Part shown: piece by piece, positions 7,885-17,124 of the stretch
Layout of the letters: the number at the start of each line of letters is the position of its first letter
Position numbering within the stretch: the first letter of the stretch is position 1
NCBI GenBank assembly: GCA_022539475.1
Contig: VCMS01000365.1
Span: 1 to 64,000, forward strand
Length of the DNA: 64,000 nucleotides
Direction: 5' to 3'
Source: Gracilaria domingensis
Taxonomy: Eukaryota > Rhodophyta > Florideophyceae > Gracilariales > Gracilariaceae
Position numbers and translations under genes: made by a program
Notes under the pieces: model-generated
Database searches by the model: none
The model's input: the letters and a program-made list of their open reading frames with translations, nothing else
What the model was told of the DNA's origin: nothing

Positions 7885-10800
7885 ATGGCGTTTTCATGGT
7901 ACTCTCGCCGAGGTGCCCTTGGCCCCGATACTATGGACACCTCGACGCCTCTCTTCGACGGATACAATTCCGATGTTCGTCGATTTCTCTTTTTCTTCGA
8001 GAACGTTGCCACCCGTGGAAAGCCTGATGAGGAGCGTTCCTCCGAAATCTTGGGCTTCCTAAGTGGTGACGCCTTCGATCATTATTATAATAATTTCTCT
8101 GTAGATGGCGTGCTCACCCCGAACGCGGCCAACTACATATCAGTTAAGAAGTCCCTGCTCGATCGCTTTGGCGCTGCTGAGGAACCCGAGGAGTATATCC
8201 GAGAAGCTGTGACTGCCCGTTTGGACTACGGTGATCTCCTTGGTTCCCTCCAGCGCATGGACGCTTGCTTCGACAAGGCCGAGTTCAACGCGAAGGCCAA
8301 GTTCGGCCTTCTCCGTAAAGCGGTTATGGAGTACGCAGACCTAGCTCAGTTTGTGATATTCCGCGGAGCAAGCGACTATAAGTCGTTGAAAGACCTCATC
8401 AAATCCTTTGTGGCCGGCAAAAAGGCCCTCGGAGCAGGTGGTTCACTGGCGTTTATGCCTCCTCCGAAGAAAGTGTTACAAAGGAGGCCCGTCGACCCTT
8501 CTGATAGGGATCCCACTGCAGACAAGGTGGATCAGCTAGCTAGTCAGCTTGCAGAACTCACTCTCTTGATGAAGAAGAAGTCAGGACCACCTCCGAAGGC
8601 TGATGGAGAGCAAGTTTGTGGCTACTGTCAGAAGCCTGGTCACTTTTCTACTCGCTGTCCACAGAATCCGCATCGCGATACGCGTTGTGGGGGTTGTGGA
8701 AAGATGGGACATTCCATCGCAACGTGTTGGAAGCGCCATTCGGAAAAGAAGGTCCGTTTCGATGCCGAAAATCAGAAAGAAATCCCGGAAGTTCCCAGAC
8801 CCAACCAAGTTTCTGTAGTCACCGAGGATGACGTTCAGGATCGCGAGACTGTAGCGATGGCCAAACGAGCCGCTGATGGCGCCCCATTGCCAAAGCAGGC
8901 CCGCCTGGAACATCGGGTTGGTGTCAAGGAGCTTCTGAACCCAGCAAGCGACACCCCATTTCGCTTGATTCGCTCAGCTACGCGTAATCGATCCGGGAAG
9001 CCTAAGAAGGCCTCCACAAAGAAGCTCTCTGGTAAGTCAATGCTCCAGGAGCACGCCGGAAAGTATAACGTAATGGAGGAGCTCGCGAATGCCCCGACCG
9101 GGCTCACATTCGGTCAACTCATTCGCGGGGACGCCGATGCGGCCAAGAAAGATCTGCGTCGAATCATCGCTGGTCGTTCAACGACCAGAAAGGTCAATGC
9201 GACCCAGGTCGAGCGTGAAAACTCTCGTCTTAAGGTTGTGCCTATTACAGTCTATGGGACCATGACCCAAGCCCTCTTGGACTCTGGCGCTGTCCCGAAT
9301 CTAATGTCAGCAGAACTAGCGGACCATCTGCTATTGACACCGAACCCCACTGAAAGGACGATTAAAGTAGCTGATGGCAATGTTGCCCGCATTCGTGGTA
9401 CTCTAGAGGGCGTTCCTGTAAGGTTCGATGACCTCCGAGTATCCCTCGAGTTTCTTGTTATCGAGAAGCCCCCCTTCGATGTAATCATCGGGAACCCCAC
9501 GCTAGAAATGCTGCATGCCTGTATCGATCTTGGTACACAAGAAGTCACCATGAGTTACAACAAGAAGCACGTCGTTATAGGACTCGACTCCGATCGTTCC
9601 GGATTAGAAGCATTTGTCCCGTTGTCTGAGACAGATAGCGAAGATTTCACGTCAGACTCTGATGCTATCCCGTCTGACTCTGAAGACGAGTCGGAGGACT
9701 TTGCTAACCTCCCCCTTCCAAAGCAGCGAACAACTGGTGGCGCCGAAGTGACCTTAGTGGCAGTAATGGAAAGGGATAGGGACGCAGGATCCCAGGATGG
9801 CGAAGAGGAGAACGATGGTGAGGAAGAACCCGCCAATGTGACAGCGCAGCCCACCCAAGCCGGGCCGTCCGAAGGACCTCAAGTATCTGACCAAGCCCAT
9901 CGACCGACTCAGGCTGAAGATTCCAACGGCCCTAACTTCACCTGGCGTACCATCGGGACTCAGATCCATCTGGATAGTTTGACCGCGGAGCGTGGGGAGA
10001 ACCCTCATGCAAATAATGTGCATATTGCCGGACCCGATGGCCCACAAATTCCTCCAGAGGGAGAAAGGGTGGCAATCGGACCAGCACCGCGTCAGCAATC
10101 CCAGCTGATCTCCCAGTATGATGATGACGAGGATCGACGATTCGAAGACGCGGAGGAAGAAGTGCAGACAGATTCCCCTGTCGAAGAAAGATCCGGACCC
10201 AATCCCTCCTCCTTCCAGAGCGAGTCTACGGATACCAGCGTACAGCCAGAAGATGTGAATGTCGTGATTCCTACAAGTATTGCACCCGGGGCTGATAACC
10301 CCAGCGAGCACAGTGAAGTCCGCTCTCCTGACAGTGGGCCCGTAGGTGAAAGCCGGACGGAGTTCCCAGATGGTAGTGACGATGAGGATGACTCCTCACC
10401 GGAGGAAGTAGACCTCATTGGCTCACCACTCTACCGCGACCCTGTCCTTACTATCCCGATCAAAGACGAAGTAGTTCTGCTTCCTTTAGCCGAAGGACAG
10501 TCAGTTACTGACTTCTTGGACGTGCGGGTTCAATTGCGACATCCAGTACCGTCACCCGCGCATCCCCCTCATCTAGAAGCACAGAACTTACCGCTCGACC
10601 GCGTAGGAATGCTGGAGGACGACGACTCCGGCGGTTTTGTCATAGCATTTGAAGAAGAACTACCTCCGGACGAAATCGACACCCAGATCCCGGGAGATGA
10701 TGAACAATCACAAGACCCAAGCCGCGACGAAGGAATTGTAGCTGAGCCTACGTGCCCAGCACAGGACATTGAGTATTCCCTGCAAGATCCAGTTGCACAA

Positions 10801-13800
10801 GATTCACTTGGTCGCACACTCGACCGACGTGACTACCCCCCCGACACGAACAAGGAGGAGGTGATTCTAGAACGGATCTCTCATCTCCCAAGAGATAGAC
10901 AGGTGGACCTCCTCGCTGTTCTGGATAACTTAAATGTCATAGCATGGTCCTTGTATGATCTTAGGCCCTCTGACGTGCCGGTAACGCACAGGTTTGACCT
11001 CAGTGTCGAGACCCCAATTCATTCGAAGGTCCGAAGGCTACCCCCAAAGCATGACGACGTTGTTCGGAAAGAGGTTGACAAAATGCTGTCCGCCGGGATC
11101 ATCAAGCCGTCCATCTCTCCTTGGTCCTTCCCAGTTGTCATCGCACATAAGAAGGATGGAAAGCCCCGGTTCTGTGTCGACTATCGGGGTCTGAACCAGG
11201 TCATGACGCCCGACAGGTGGCCCCTACCAAACATGGAACAGATCTTTGACGATTTGGGTGGTTGTTCGTTCTTCACGACCCTAGACCTTTTCTCCGGATA
11301 CTGGCAGGTGCGCATGGCCCCTGACTGCAAAGAAATGACGACTTTTGTTTGTCGCCAGGGAACCTTTCAGTTTGAAGTCATGCCTTTTGGTCTCATGAAT
11401 GCCCCAGCCACGTTTCAAAGGATGATGGACGCGGTCCTTCATGGGGTAGAATTTGCTCGCGTCTATATGGACGACGTTGTCATCTTCTCGAGAAGCCTGG
11501 AAGAGCATTTGTACCACCTAACCAGGGTGCTCGAGATCCTTGCAAGTCATGGTCTGAAGATAAAAATATCCAAGTGTGATTTCGCACAGCCCCGTATCAA
11601 ACTGCTTGGTCACGTCATCAACAAGGAAGGCACTTTGGTTGATCAAGACAAGATCGACGTCATCCAAAAAGCCCCCGAACCCTCGACGGTGACCGAGCTC
11701 CGAAGTTTTCTCGGCCTAGCCAGTTATTATCGAAGGTTCATAAAGGATTTCGCGGATACGTCAGCAGTATTGCATGCTGCCACTACAGGGAAGGGAAAGC
11801 TGAACTTCACCGCTGAGATGAAGACCGCGTTTAATGATCTGAAGAGAAAATTAGTATCCCCGCCGGTCTTAGCATTTCCCGACTTTGAGAAGCCTTTTAG
11901 AGTTGAAACCGATGCTTCTTCAGTCGCGCTTGGTGCCGTCCTGTCACAAAAGAAAGAGGACGGAATGTATCACCCAATTCAATTTGCCAGTCGCACGCTT
12001 AATGCCGCCGAGCGAAAGTATTCTACTTGCGAAAAGGAGGCCCTAGCCGTGGTCTTCGCCTTGAAGAAGTTTCGCATGTATCTACTCGGAGGACTCCCCT
12101 TTGAGCTTGTTACGGACCACCAAGCTCTGAAGTACGCATTCCAAAAGAAGGACATTCACGGGCGCCTAGCCCGTTGGATGGACCTGCTAGCGGAATACGA
12201 GTTCGTTATAGTCTATAGATCTGGCGACAAGAATCGGGCTGCCGACTATCTCTCTCGCTTTGCCGTTGGGGATCCACCGGAGCCGGATGATGACGTGTCT
12301 GTTGTACTGAATGCGACGGACGTAGTCTATGACTTGGAGCCCTTCTGTGCGCACATCAAGTTGTACCTTGCCACCTTCTCTTTTCCTGAAGAAGACCCTA
12401 AGATCCGCGCTTTGATTAAGAGGAATGCAAAGAAGTTCTTCCTTTGGGAAGGTCTCCTCTATCGCCGTACCAAGAAAGGATTAAGAGTGGTACCCTCTGT
12501 AAGCGAGCGCCGTGGCATCCTCTCATCCTTTCATGATGACATAGGACATTGGGACTTGGAGGCTACTAAGGATCTGGTCCAGTTCCGATTCTGGTGGCCT
12601 GGAATGTACCCCGACATCGTTTCATATGTTCGCAGTTGTGATGGGTGTCAGTTCACAACACCCCTGCTTAAGTACCAGCCAGGACAAAGAGCCCCATTGA
12701 CTGGCCTATTTCATACATTCTCTGTGGACTTCGCCGGTCCTCTTCCGGCTACCAAGAATGGCAACCGTTTTGCTCTGATTGGTGTAGAACACATAACAGG
12801 ATGGCCTATTGCCGCGGCCTACGGTAATCAGACCTCTACCACCGTCATTCACTTTGTTCGATCTCAGATCGTTTCCCCGTTTGGTCCCCCGCTGACGATC
12901 GTGTCCGACAACTTCAGTTCCTTCAAAGCCAGGGCAGTCGAAGCATACATGGAAAGTAAGAAGATATCCCTCAAGCCCACCATGGCCTATGCCCCTATGT
13001 CTAATGGCCGGGCCGAAAGAATGGTTGGAACCATCAAGAAATCGATTGCCAAAACAATCTTCAATAAGGGACAAGAATGGGATGAAGCTCTCGAGCAGAT
13101 ACTTTACGGATACAGGAGGCGCCGGCTGGGTGGCGGGTTTTCTCCTTTTGAGCTCATGTATGGCACAGTCCCACGGATGAGCTCAGACGACCTACCCCCG
13201 CTCATCGTAGATCCAACCCCCACTAATCGTCATCATGAACTACTTGCAAATTCCGCAGGCAGAGCTTCCAGAGTTCTATCTCAACCCAATCGACAAGACG
13301 ACCCCAAGTCCGGGCACCGGTTCAACGTCGGTGATGAGGTCTTGGTGATACATGGGAAGGCTCTGAATCCCAACGTGAAGTGGCCTGCCTTTCAGTCAAA
13401 ATTCTACGGACCCTGTAAGGTGGTTAAGGCCAGGCACCCCCGATATGTCCTAGTGTCCCCTCATAATCGATACACTAGAGAAGGGGTCCATGCCCGCCGG
13501 CTCAAGCGGTATCATCGCCGACCAGTTCATCTGCAGGACGAGGTGGTAGCCACTATTACGGAAGGCGAAGACACCCCTGCCCCATATCCCACTCAGATCA
13601 CTGTAATGCCACTCCGCGTTGACTACAATATCCTCACAGCACCCCACCTCTCGTGTCACTTTATCATTGGAGGGAAAAGCATACATTCATGGCTTAGCCC
13701 TTTGAACGTCCCTATCCCAGAGGTGGAAAGGGTTACCTGGACGCTGACGCATGCCTCACTCGCCCTGTTCTCAATCTCGGGTCCGTTCTTGAGTCGTAGA

Positions 13801-14061
13801 GGAGGATCTATCTTAAGAACATTATTTCGACGTGTGCACCAGAACTACGGCAGTAATATCGAGCCAGAATTCGCGGTATATCTTTACCACCATGCAGTCT
13901 CCTTGCATGGGCATCTCCCAGAATCACAACTCTACATACAAGAGACTCAGGACCATATTTCGCACTATGCTCGTACAGGAATCGCTCAGATACTCAGCTA
14001 CATCCCCGACCCAGAGAAGATGGCGGTGCCCTTCCTCTTCCACTATACCATCGAGAACTAG
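7885..14061 (+). CDS. Gag-pol polyprotein of element A
   Basis: One continuous frame of about 2058 aa from the ATG at 7885, which lies within the last 12 bases of the 5' LTR; a second ATG at 7933 is an alternative. Order: capsid-like Gag; two CCHC knuckles (near 8616-8730, CGYCQKPGHFSTRC and CGGCGKMGHSIATC); retropepsin with DSGA (near 9280); an acidic Asp/Glu/Ser-rich linker of some 400 residues; RT with YMDD (near 11464); RNase H; integrase with HHCC zinc site and D-D-E core (near 12530-13020); a GPY/F-like module (KFYGPCKVV, near 13400); and a C-terminal extension of about 165 aa that I cannot assign. No chromodomain is evident. Single-frame Gag-Pol is known in several Ty3/Gypsy clades. 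Confidence 0.93.
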   Translation: MAFSWYSRRGALGPDTMDTSTPLFDGYNSDVRRFLFFFENVATRGKPDEERSSEILGFLSGDAFDHYYNNFSVDGVLTPNAANYISVKKSLLDRFGAAEEPEEYIREAVTARLDYGDLLGSLQRMDACFDKAEFNAKAKFGLLRKAVMEYADLAQFVIFRGASDYKSLKDLIKSFVAGKKALGAGGSLAFMPPPKKVLQRRPVDPSDRDPTADKVDQLASQLAELTLLMKKKSGPPPKADGEQVCGYCQKPGHFSTRCPQNPHRDTRCGGCGKMGHSIATCWKRHSEKKVRFDAENQKEIPEVPRPNQVSVVTEDDVQDRETVAMAKRAADGAPLPKQARLEHRVGVKELLNPASDTPFRLIRSATRNRSGKPKKASTKKLSGKSMLQEHAGKYNVMEELANAPTGLTFGQLIRGDADAAKKDLRRIIAGRSTTRKVNATQVERENSRLKVVPITVYGTMTQALLDSGAVPNLMSAELADHLLLTPNPTERTIKVADGNVARIRGTLEGVPVRFDDLRVSLEFLVIEKPPFDVIIGNPTLEMLHACIDLGTQEVTMSYNKKHVVIGLDSDRSGLEAFVPLSETDSEDFTSDSDAIPSDSEDESEDFANLPLPKQRTTGGAEVTLVAVMERDRDAGSQDGEEENDGEEEPANVTAQPTQAGPSEGPQVSDQAHRPTQAEDSNGPNFTWRTIGTQIHLDSLTAERGENPHANNVHIAGPDGPQIPPEGERVAIGPAPRQQSQLISQYDDDEDRRFEDAEEEVQTDSPVEERSGPNPSSFQSESTDTSVQPEDVNVVIPTSIAPGADNPSEHSEVRSPDSGPVGESRTEFPDGSDDEDDSSPEEVDLIGSPLYRDPVLTIPIKDEVVLLPLAEGQSVTDFLDVRVQLRHPVPSPAHPPHLEAQNLPLDRVGMLEDDDSGGFVIAFEEELPPDEIDTQIPGDDEQSQDPSRDEGIVAEPTCPAQDIEYSLQDPVAQDSLGRTLDRRDYPPDTNKEEVILERISHLPRDRQVDLLAVLDNLNVIAWSLYDLRPSDVPVTHRFDLSVETPIHSKVRRLPPKHDDVVRKEVDKMLSAGIIKPSISPWSFPVVIAHKKDGKPRFCVDYRGLNQVMTPDRWPLPNMEQIFDDLGGCSFFTTLDLFSGYWQVRMAPDCKEMTTFVCRQGTFQFEVMPFGLMNAPATFQRMMDAVLHGVEFARVYMDDVVIFSRSLEEHLYHLTRVLEILASHGLKIKISKCDFAQPRIKLLGHVINKEGTLVDQDKIDVIQKAPEPSTVTELRSFLGLASYYRRFIKDFADTSAVLHAATTGKGKLNFTAEMKTAFNDLKRKLVSPPVLAFPDFEKPFRVETDASSVALGAVLSQKKEDGMYHPIQFASRTLNAAERKYSTCEKEALAVVFALKKFRMYLLGGLPFELVTDHQALKYAFQKKDIHGRLARWMDLLAEYEFVIVYRSGDKNRAADYLSRFAVGDPPEPDDDVSVVLNATDVVYDLEPFCAHIKLYLATFSFPEEDPKIRALIKRNAKKFFLWEGLLYRRTKKGLRVVPSVSERRGILSSFHDDIGHWDLEATKDLVQFRFWWPGMYPDIVSYVRSCDGCQFTTPLLKYQPGQRAPLTGLFHTFSVDFAGPLPATKNGNRFALIGVEHITGWPIAAAYGNQTSTTVIHFVRSQIVSPFGPPLTIVSDNFSSFKARAVEAYMESKKISLKPTMAYAPMSNGRAERMVGTIKKSIAKTIFNKGQEWDEALEQILYGYRRRRLGGGFSPFELMYGTVPRMSSDDLPPLIVDPTPTNRHHELLANSAGRASRVLSQPNRQDDPKSGHRFNVGDEVLVIHGKALNPNVKWPAFQSKFYGPCKVVKARHPRYVLVSPHNRYTREGVHARRLKRYHRRPVHLQDEVVATITEGEDTPAPYPTQITVMPLRVDYNILTAPHLSCHFIIGGKSIHSWLSPLNVPIPEVERVTWTLTHASLALFSISGPFLSRRGGSILRTLFRRVHQNYGSNIEPEFAVYLYHHAVSLHGHLPESQLYIQETQDHISHYARTGIAQILSYIPDPEKMAVPFLFHYTIEN
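7897..7913 (+). other. Primer-binding site
   Basis: TGGTACTCTCGCCGAGG starts immediately after the LTR and is complementary to a tRNA 3' end finishing ...GAGAGTACCA. I cannot name the tRNA. The same sequence follows the LTRs at 43584 and 60987. The site is simultaneously translated as part of gag if the upstream ATG is used. Confidence 0.85.
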
Positions 14062-14072
14062 ATCAGTACTTT

Positions 14073-14108
14073 CGACGCCCGGCGTAGCGTCGTTCGGGTT
14101 TGGTGGTG
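14073..14108 (+). other. Hairpin plus G/T-rich run before the 3' LTR
   Basis: CGACGC (14073-14078) pairs with GCGTCG (14087-14092). A G/T-rich run (GGGTTTGGTGGTG) then abuts the LTR at 14109. A conventional all-purine tract for plus-strand priming is absent here. Element C has the same arrangement before 59082. Confidence 0.5.
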
Positions 14109-14209
14109 TGTGAGTCAGGAAACCCGCCAGCGCAGAGATACAGAACAGTAGACAAAGAAGAAAGAAAAGAAAAAAAAAAAAAAAAAAAAAAACAAAAGAA
14201 AGAAGGAGT

Positions 14210-14635
14210 TTACTTGGATAGGTAGGCGTCCATGTCGCGAACTAGAGCGGCAGTTGCAGCTTCCCTTGCCTTTGCAAGCTTGAAGCAATGCATGGCGAAG
14301 CGCATCCCGTCTCTCAGGCCCCGCACGTACGTTGGCGGGGCCAAAGTCAAGATGTCGCGCACAATGTCCTCCGCGTAGCGTTCGCCGTTACACGAGCGAA
14401 GAAGCCACGTGTTCACCTCCTTCATCGCATCACGAGGGGACAAGTGTCCCCCGCCTCCAGCCGGTCCACCACCACCCGTGCCCGCGACGGTGCCAGCAAT
14501 GACGGCACCCGACGCGGGCACCTCGTCCTCGGCGACGCCGTTCTCCAGCACCGCGTCCCCTTCGGGCTCGACGTCGATGACGGAGTGGGGACCGGTGCTG
14601 GCCTCCCCATCGAAAGTGCCGGTCTGAACAGACAT
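14210..14635 (-). CDS. Antisense U3 protein of element A (3' LTR copy)
   Basis: Encodes the same 141 aa as the 5' LTR copy with no amino-acid difference. A transcript from this copy would run leftwards into the end of the internal region, antisense to gag-pol, so it could pair with element RNA; that is inference. Confidence 0.6.
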   Translation of the reverse strand: MSVQTGTFDGEASTGPHSVIDVEPEGDAVLENGVAEDEVPASGAVIAGTVAGTGGGGPAGGGGHLSPRDAMKEVNTWLLRSCNGERYAEDIVRDILTLAPPTYVRGLRDGMRFAMHCFKLAKAREAATAALVRDMDAYLSK

Positions 14636-14835
14636 TGTTGAGGATGGGCGGCGTAGGGAGCGGGGCGGCGTGAGTAAGCCCAGCCGAGGAGAGGTTAAAT
14701 AGAGCCACAAGAGGCGGGCACAGGTAAGCCACGTGGCCACATGACTCTCTGCCGTGCAGGGCGCCATGATAATACACGTGGTATGGTCTCGCGAACCCTA
14801 GATTTATTATAGTAGTTTAAAAAAGAACCGAATTA

Positions 14836-14953
14836 GGTGCCAGTGTAATGCCCGTGGCAAAATGTGCAGCGCCGCGAGGAGGTGCCACTATAATGCCCGT
14901 GGCAAAATGTGCACCGCCGCGAGGAGGTGCCAGTGTAATGCGCGTGGCACAAT
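14836..14953. repeat. U3 minisatellite, 2.5 copies (3' LTR)
   Basis: Same 44-bp unit as in the 5' LTR but shorter by about two copies, presumably by slippage or template switching during reverse transcription. Confidence 0.9.
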
Positions 14954-15823
14954 CTCAAGAACCCTAGGTTCCGCATAGTGGTTCGGGACCCAGATCTAGG
15001 TTGAGTGGCTCACTAAATTCTGCCACGCTCAAAACCCGATTACGAAATCACCAACCCATCGGCATGTAACGTACCCGACCGTCCATAACTAGACAGTTAT
15101 TGGGCAAAGGGCCATAATCGTACATGCAACGCGAAATTATTGGCGGGATTGAAAACGACGACTTGTAGCCCATTGTTTAGGATAGAAAGCACTATAAAAG
15201 GGCCGGAGCAGTCGCCTCCGACTCAACTCCGGCCAGACCACTTCCCTTCGACGACCTCCCCCCACAACCTTCCAACCTCTCTCCTTTTCCCTTTGTCGTC
15301 CTCAACCTTTCCTCATCTCCTACTTCTCTCTCTACTTCTCCCCTTGGCGGCCTGGTCTCACCGCCCTCCCTCGCTCACTGCCACTCACACTGACCCTCTG
15401 TCTGGGCTCGTCCTGTGTGAGTAGGCAAAGCGTCTGCACCACCCTTCCATTGGGTTAGCCTTGTGCAGGCGTGACTCTGCCTTTCATTATCCGCTTTGTT
15501 TGGCCTTTCTTGTCTCTTTTGTTCCCTTCGTTGGTGTCTTTCGCTGTTGTTGGTCTATCTGCCGTTCTGTCTTGCCCGAACTACCGTTGTTGTTGTCATC
15601 TTCGTTTGTTCTCCGTTTCTTGCTGTTTGGCGGCCTTCTGCTGCCTGCATCCGTTCTATTGCTTCCCGTTTCGGCCTTGGTCCCTGGTTTTGCTGGTTCT
15701 TTCGCGTTGCGATTCTGTTCCTCACATAGTGTTGCTTTGCACCTGTTGTTGCTAGACGCACTGTGTGATACAGCGTAAGGTTGTCCTTAACCTACGGCCC
15801 TGAGGCAATCGTTCAAGAGTAAG

Positions 15824-16318
15824 TTGTCTACAGCTACTCTTTTGGCATTTTGTGTGACTACTAACGTTTCGTTTGTTTCACATCAAGTGCCAAGGTCTAT
15901 CGTTTCATCCAGCGAGTATTCGTCCGTGGTCGATCCGGACGAGCGTATAGAAGAAGTCCCCGATCCCGTTCCTCAGATAAAGAAGTCGGCTGTTCAGCCT
16001 CTTGACGGGCCACGCGAGCGCCACATCTTTCGTGTAGCCCACCAGAAGGAGAAGCGCCGTCGTAACCCCCCGCCACGTAAGCAAATCCTAAAGCGCTGCC
16101 GCGTCTGCGACATTAAGGTTCAGAGTCAACGCCAGCTTGAAGTTCACCAAGCAGGCCGACGCCATCGTAAAGCCGTACGTCGCGCCAACTACACCAAGCA
16201 GGACATCCACTGCGAGGTTTGTGACATCAAGTTCTCCGAAGCTCACGATCTGCGTGTGCACTACAGAAGCCGTCGCCATCGTGCGACCCTTAGGAAGAAG
16301 AACAATACTATCTATTAG
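15824..16318 (+). CDS. LTR-encoded two-finger zinc-finger protein (3' LTR copy)
   Basis: Same frame as in the 5' LTR with one visible amino-acid difference, between the two fingers (Arg versus Lys). The finger cysteines and histidines are all kept. Confidence 0.65.
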   Translation: MSTATLLAFCVTTNVSFVSHQVPRSIVSSSEYSSVVDPDERIEEVPDPVPQIKKSAVQPLDGPRERHIFRVAHQKEKRRRNPPPRKQILKRCRVCDIKVQSQRQLEVHQAGRRHRKAVRRANYTKQDIHCEVCDIKFSEAHDLRVHYRSRRHRATLRKKNNTIY

Positions 16319-16615
16319 AGCACAGGTCTCTCTTTTCATTGTCCAGTTGTGACACATTTCTATTCATATCTCATTACATATATTATCCTTGATTGTTCTT
16401 CTTTATCTTCTCGTCTATCGTTTGGTATCCCTCTTCTGTTCTTGTGTTCGTGCTTTGTTGTTTGGCTTCTGCCGCACTCTATCTACGTAAGCTTATATTT
16501 GGCTAGTGCTTCTTCGTCCGATTGGACTGGTACTCTACGAGAGCAAACTTTATTTTCATTGTTTTTGCCCCCTTTGGCTGTAACCGCCGGCGCCATCACA
16601 AAAATGGCGTTTTCA

Positions 16616-16620
16616 GTGAC
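16616..16620. repeat. Target-site duplication of element A (right)
   Basis: GTGAC directly after the 3' LTR, matching 5299-5303. Confidence 0.95.
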
Positions 16621-17124
16621 TACTCAAGACAGGGCAGATCCATTGAACCACCTCTGTAAGACGACGTTGCCACGCGCGGTGCTGCAATTGGTTGGAAAGT
16701 TATGAATGCGGCGATTAGTTGTTGACGACGGTTGGCCAGTCCAAGCGTCGTCGAGATTGCACCGATGGCACCCTTTGTGGGATTCCCTAGATGTATGCAA
16801 AGGTATGATTATCCCTTAGCTGCAATCCATACCGCGCTCATACAAGGCCTAATCCCACTCCCAATGCCGTTCATCAGCATGTATGGGCGTATTGGAGCAT
16901 CGCGAGACCATCCAAAGTTAATTTTCCGCCACTCCAACAGTGATGCCGAAATGCTCAAGAAGCTTCGCATGATGTCGTGATAAGGGGCATGTCCCCATCT
17001 TCTCCCTTTGTCGTCACACCGTCCTGCCACCTCTTCCGAAACAGTTCTCTCGAATCGCGGAAGCGTTGCCGCCTGCCGCTGCTCCTCCCATCACAACCTG
17101 CCCACCGCGCGCGCCCCGTAAACG
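16621..17124. other. Upstream region of the ABC transporter gene
   Basis: About 500 bp between element A and the transporter ATG. No clear TATA box. A short open frame (16765-16980 from its first ATG) has no recognisable product and is probably chance. Confidence 0.4.

Larger units (their letters stand above)
5304..7896 (+). repeat. 5' LTR of element A (2593 bp)
   Basis: Begins TGTGAGTCAGG and ends GGCGTTTTCA. U3 runs to the TATA box at 6474-6481. The transcribed part then starts with a pyrimidine-rich leader and contains the zinc-finger frame. U3 (about 1170 bp) holds an oligo-A tract, an antisense gene and a 44-bp tandem repeat. From the TATA box to the end it is nearly identical to the LTRs of elements B-D; upstream of the TATA box it is unrelated to them. 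Confidence 0.95.
5304..16615 (+). mobile_element. Element A: complete Ty3/Gypsy LTR retrotransposon
   Basis: 11.3 kb, TG...CA bounded, flanked by GTGAC duplications. Parts: 5' LTR 5304-7896, primer-binding site 7897-7913, internal region to 14108, 3' LTR 14109-16615. The gag-pol domain order is Gag with two CCHC knuckles, protease, RT, RNase H, integrase, which is Ty3/Gypsy order. The two LTRs differ by roughly five substitutions over about 2.4 kb, small indels near their starts, and tandem-repeat number, so the insertion is very recent. It looks whole: I saw no break in the long frame. It is unusual in carrying two extra protein-coding frames inside each LTR, one sense (zinc finger) and one antisense in U3. 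Confidence 0.95.
14109..16615 (+). repeat. 3' LTR of element A (2507 bp)
   Basis: Near-identical to the 5' LTR; it differs mainly by about two fewer 44-bp units and a handful of substitutions. It reads rightwards towards the ABC transporter gene, whose start codon is about 510 bp beyond its end. Confidence 0.95.

Noticed and set aside
16732-16980. Open frame of 82 codons between element A and the transporter
   Set aside because: It lacks an ATG at its start and any recognisable feature; it more likely belongs to the transporter's upstream region.
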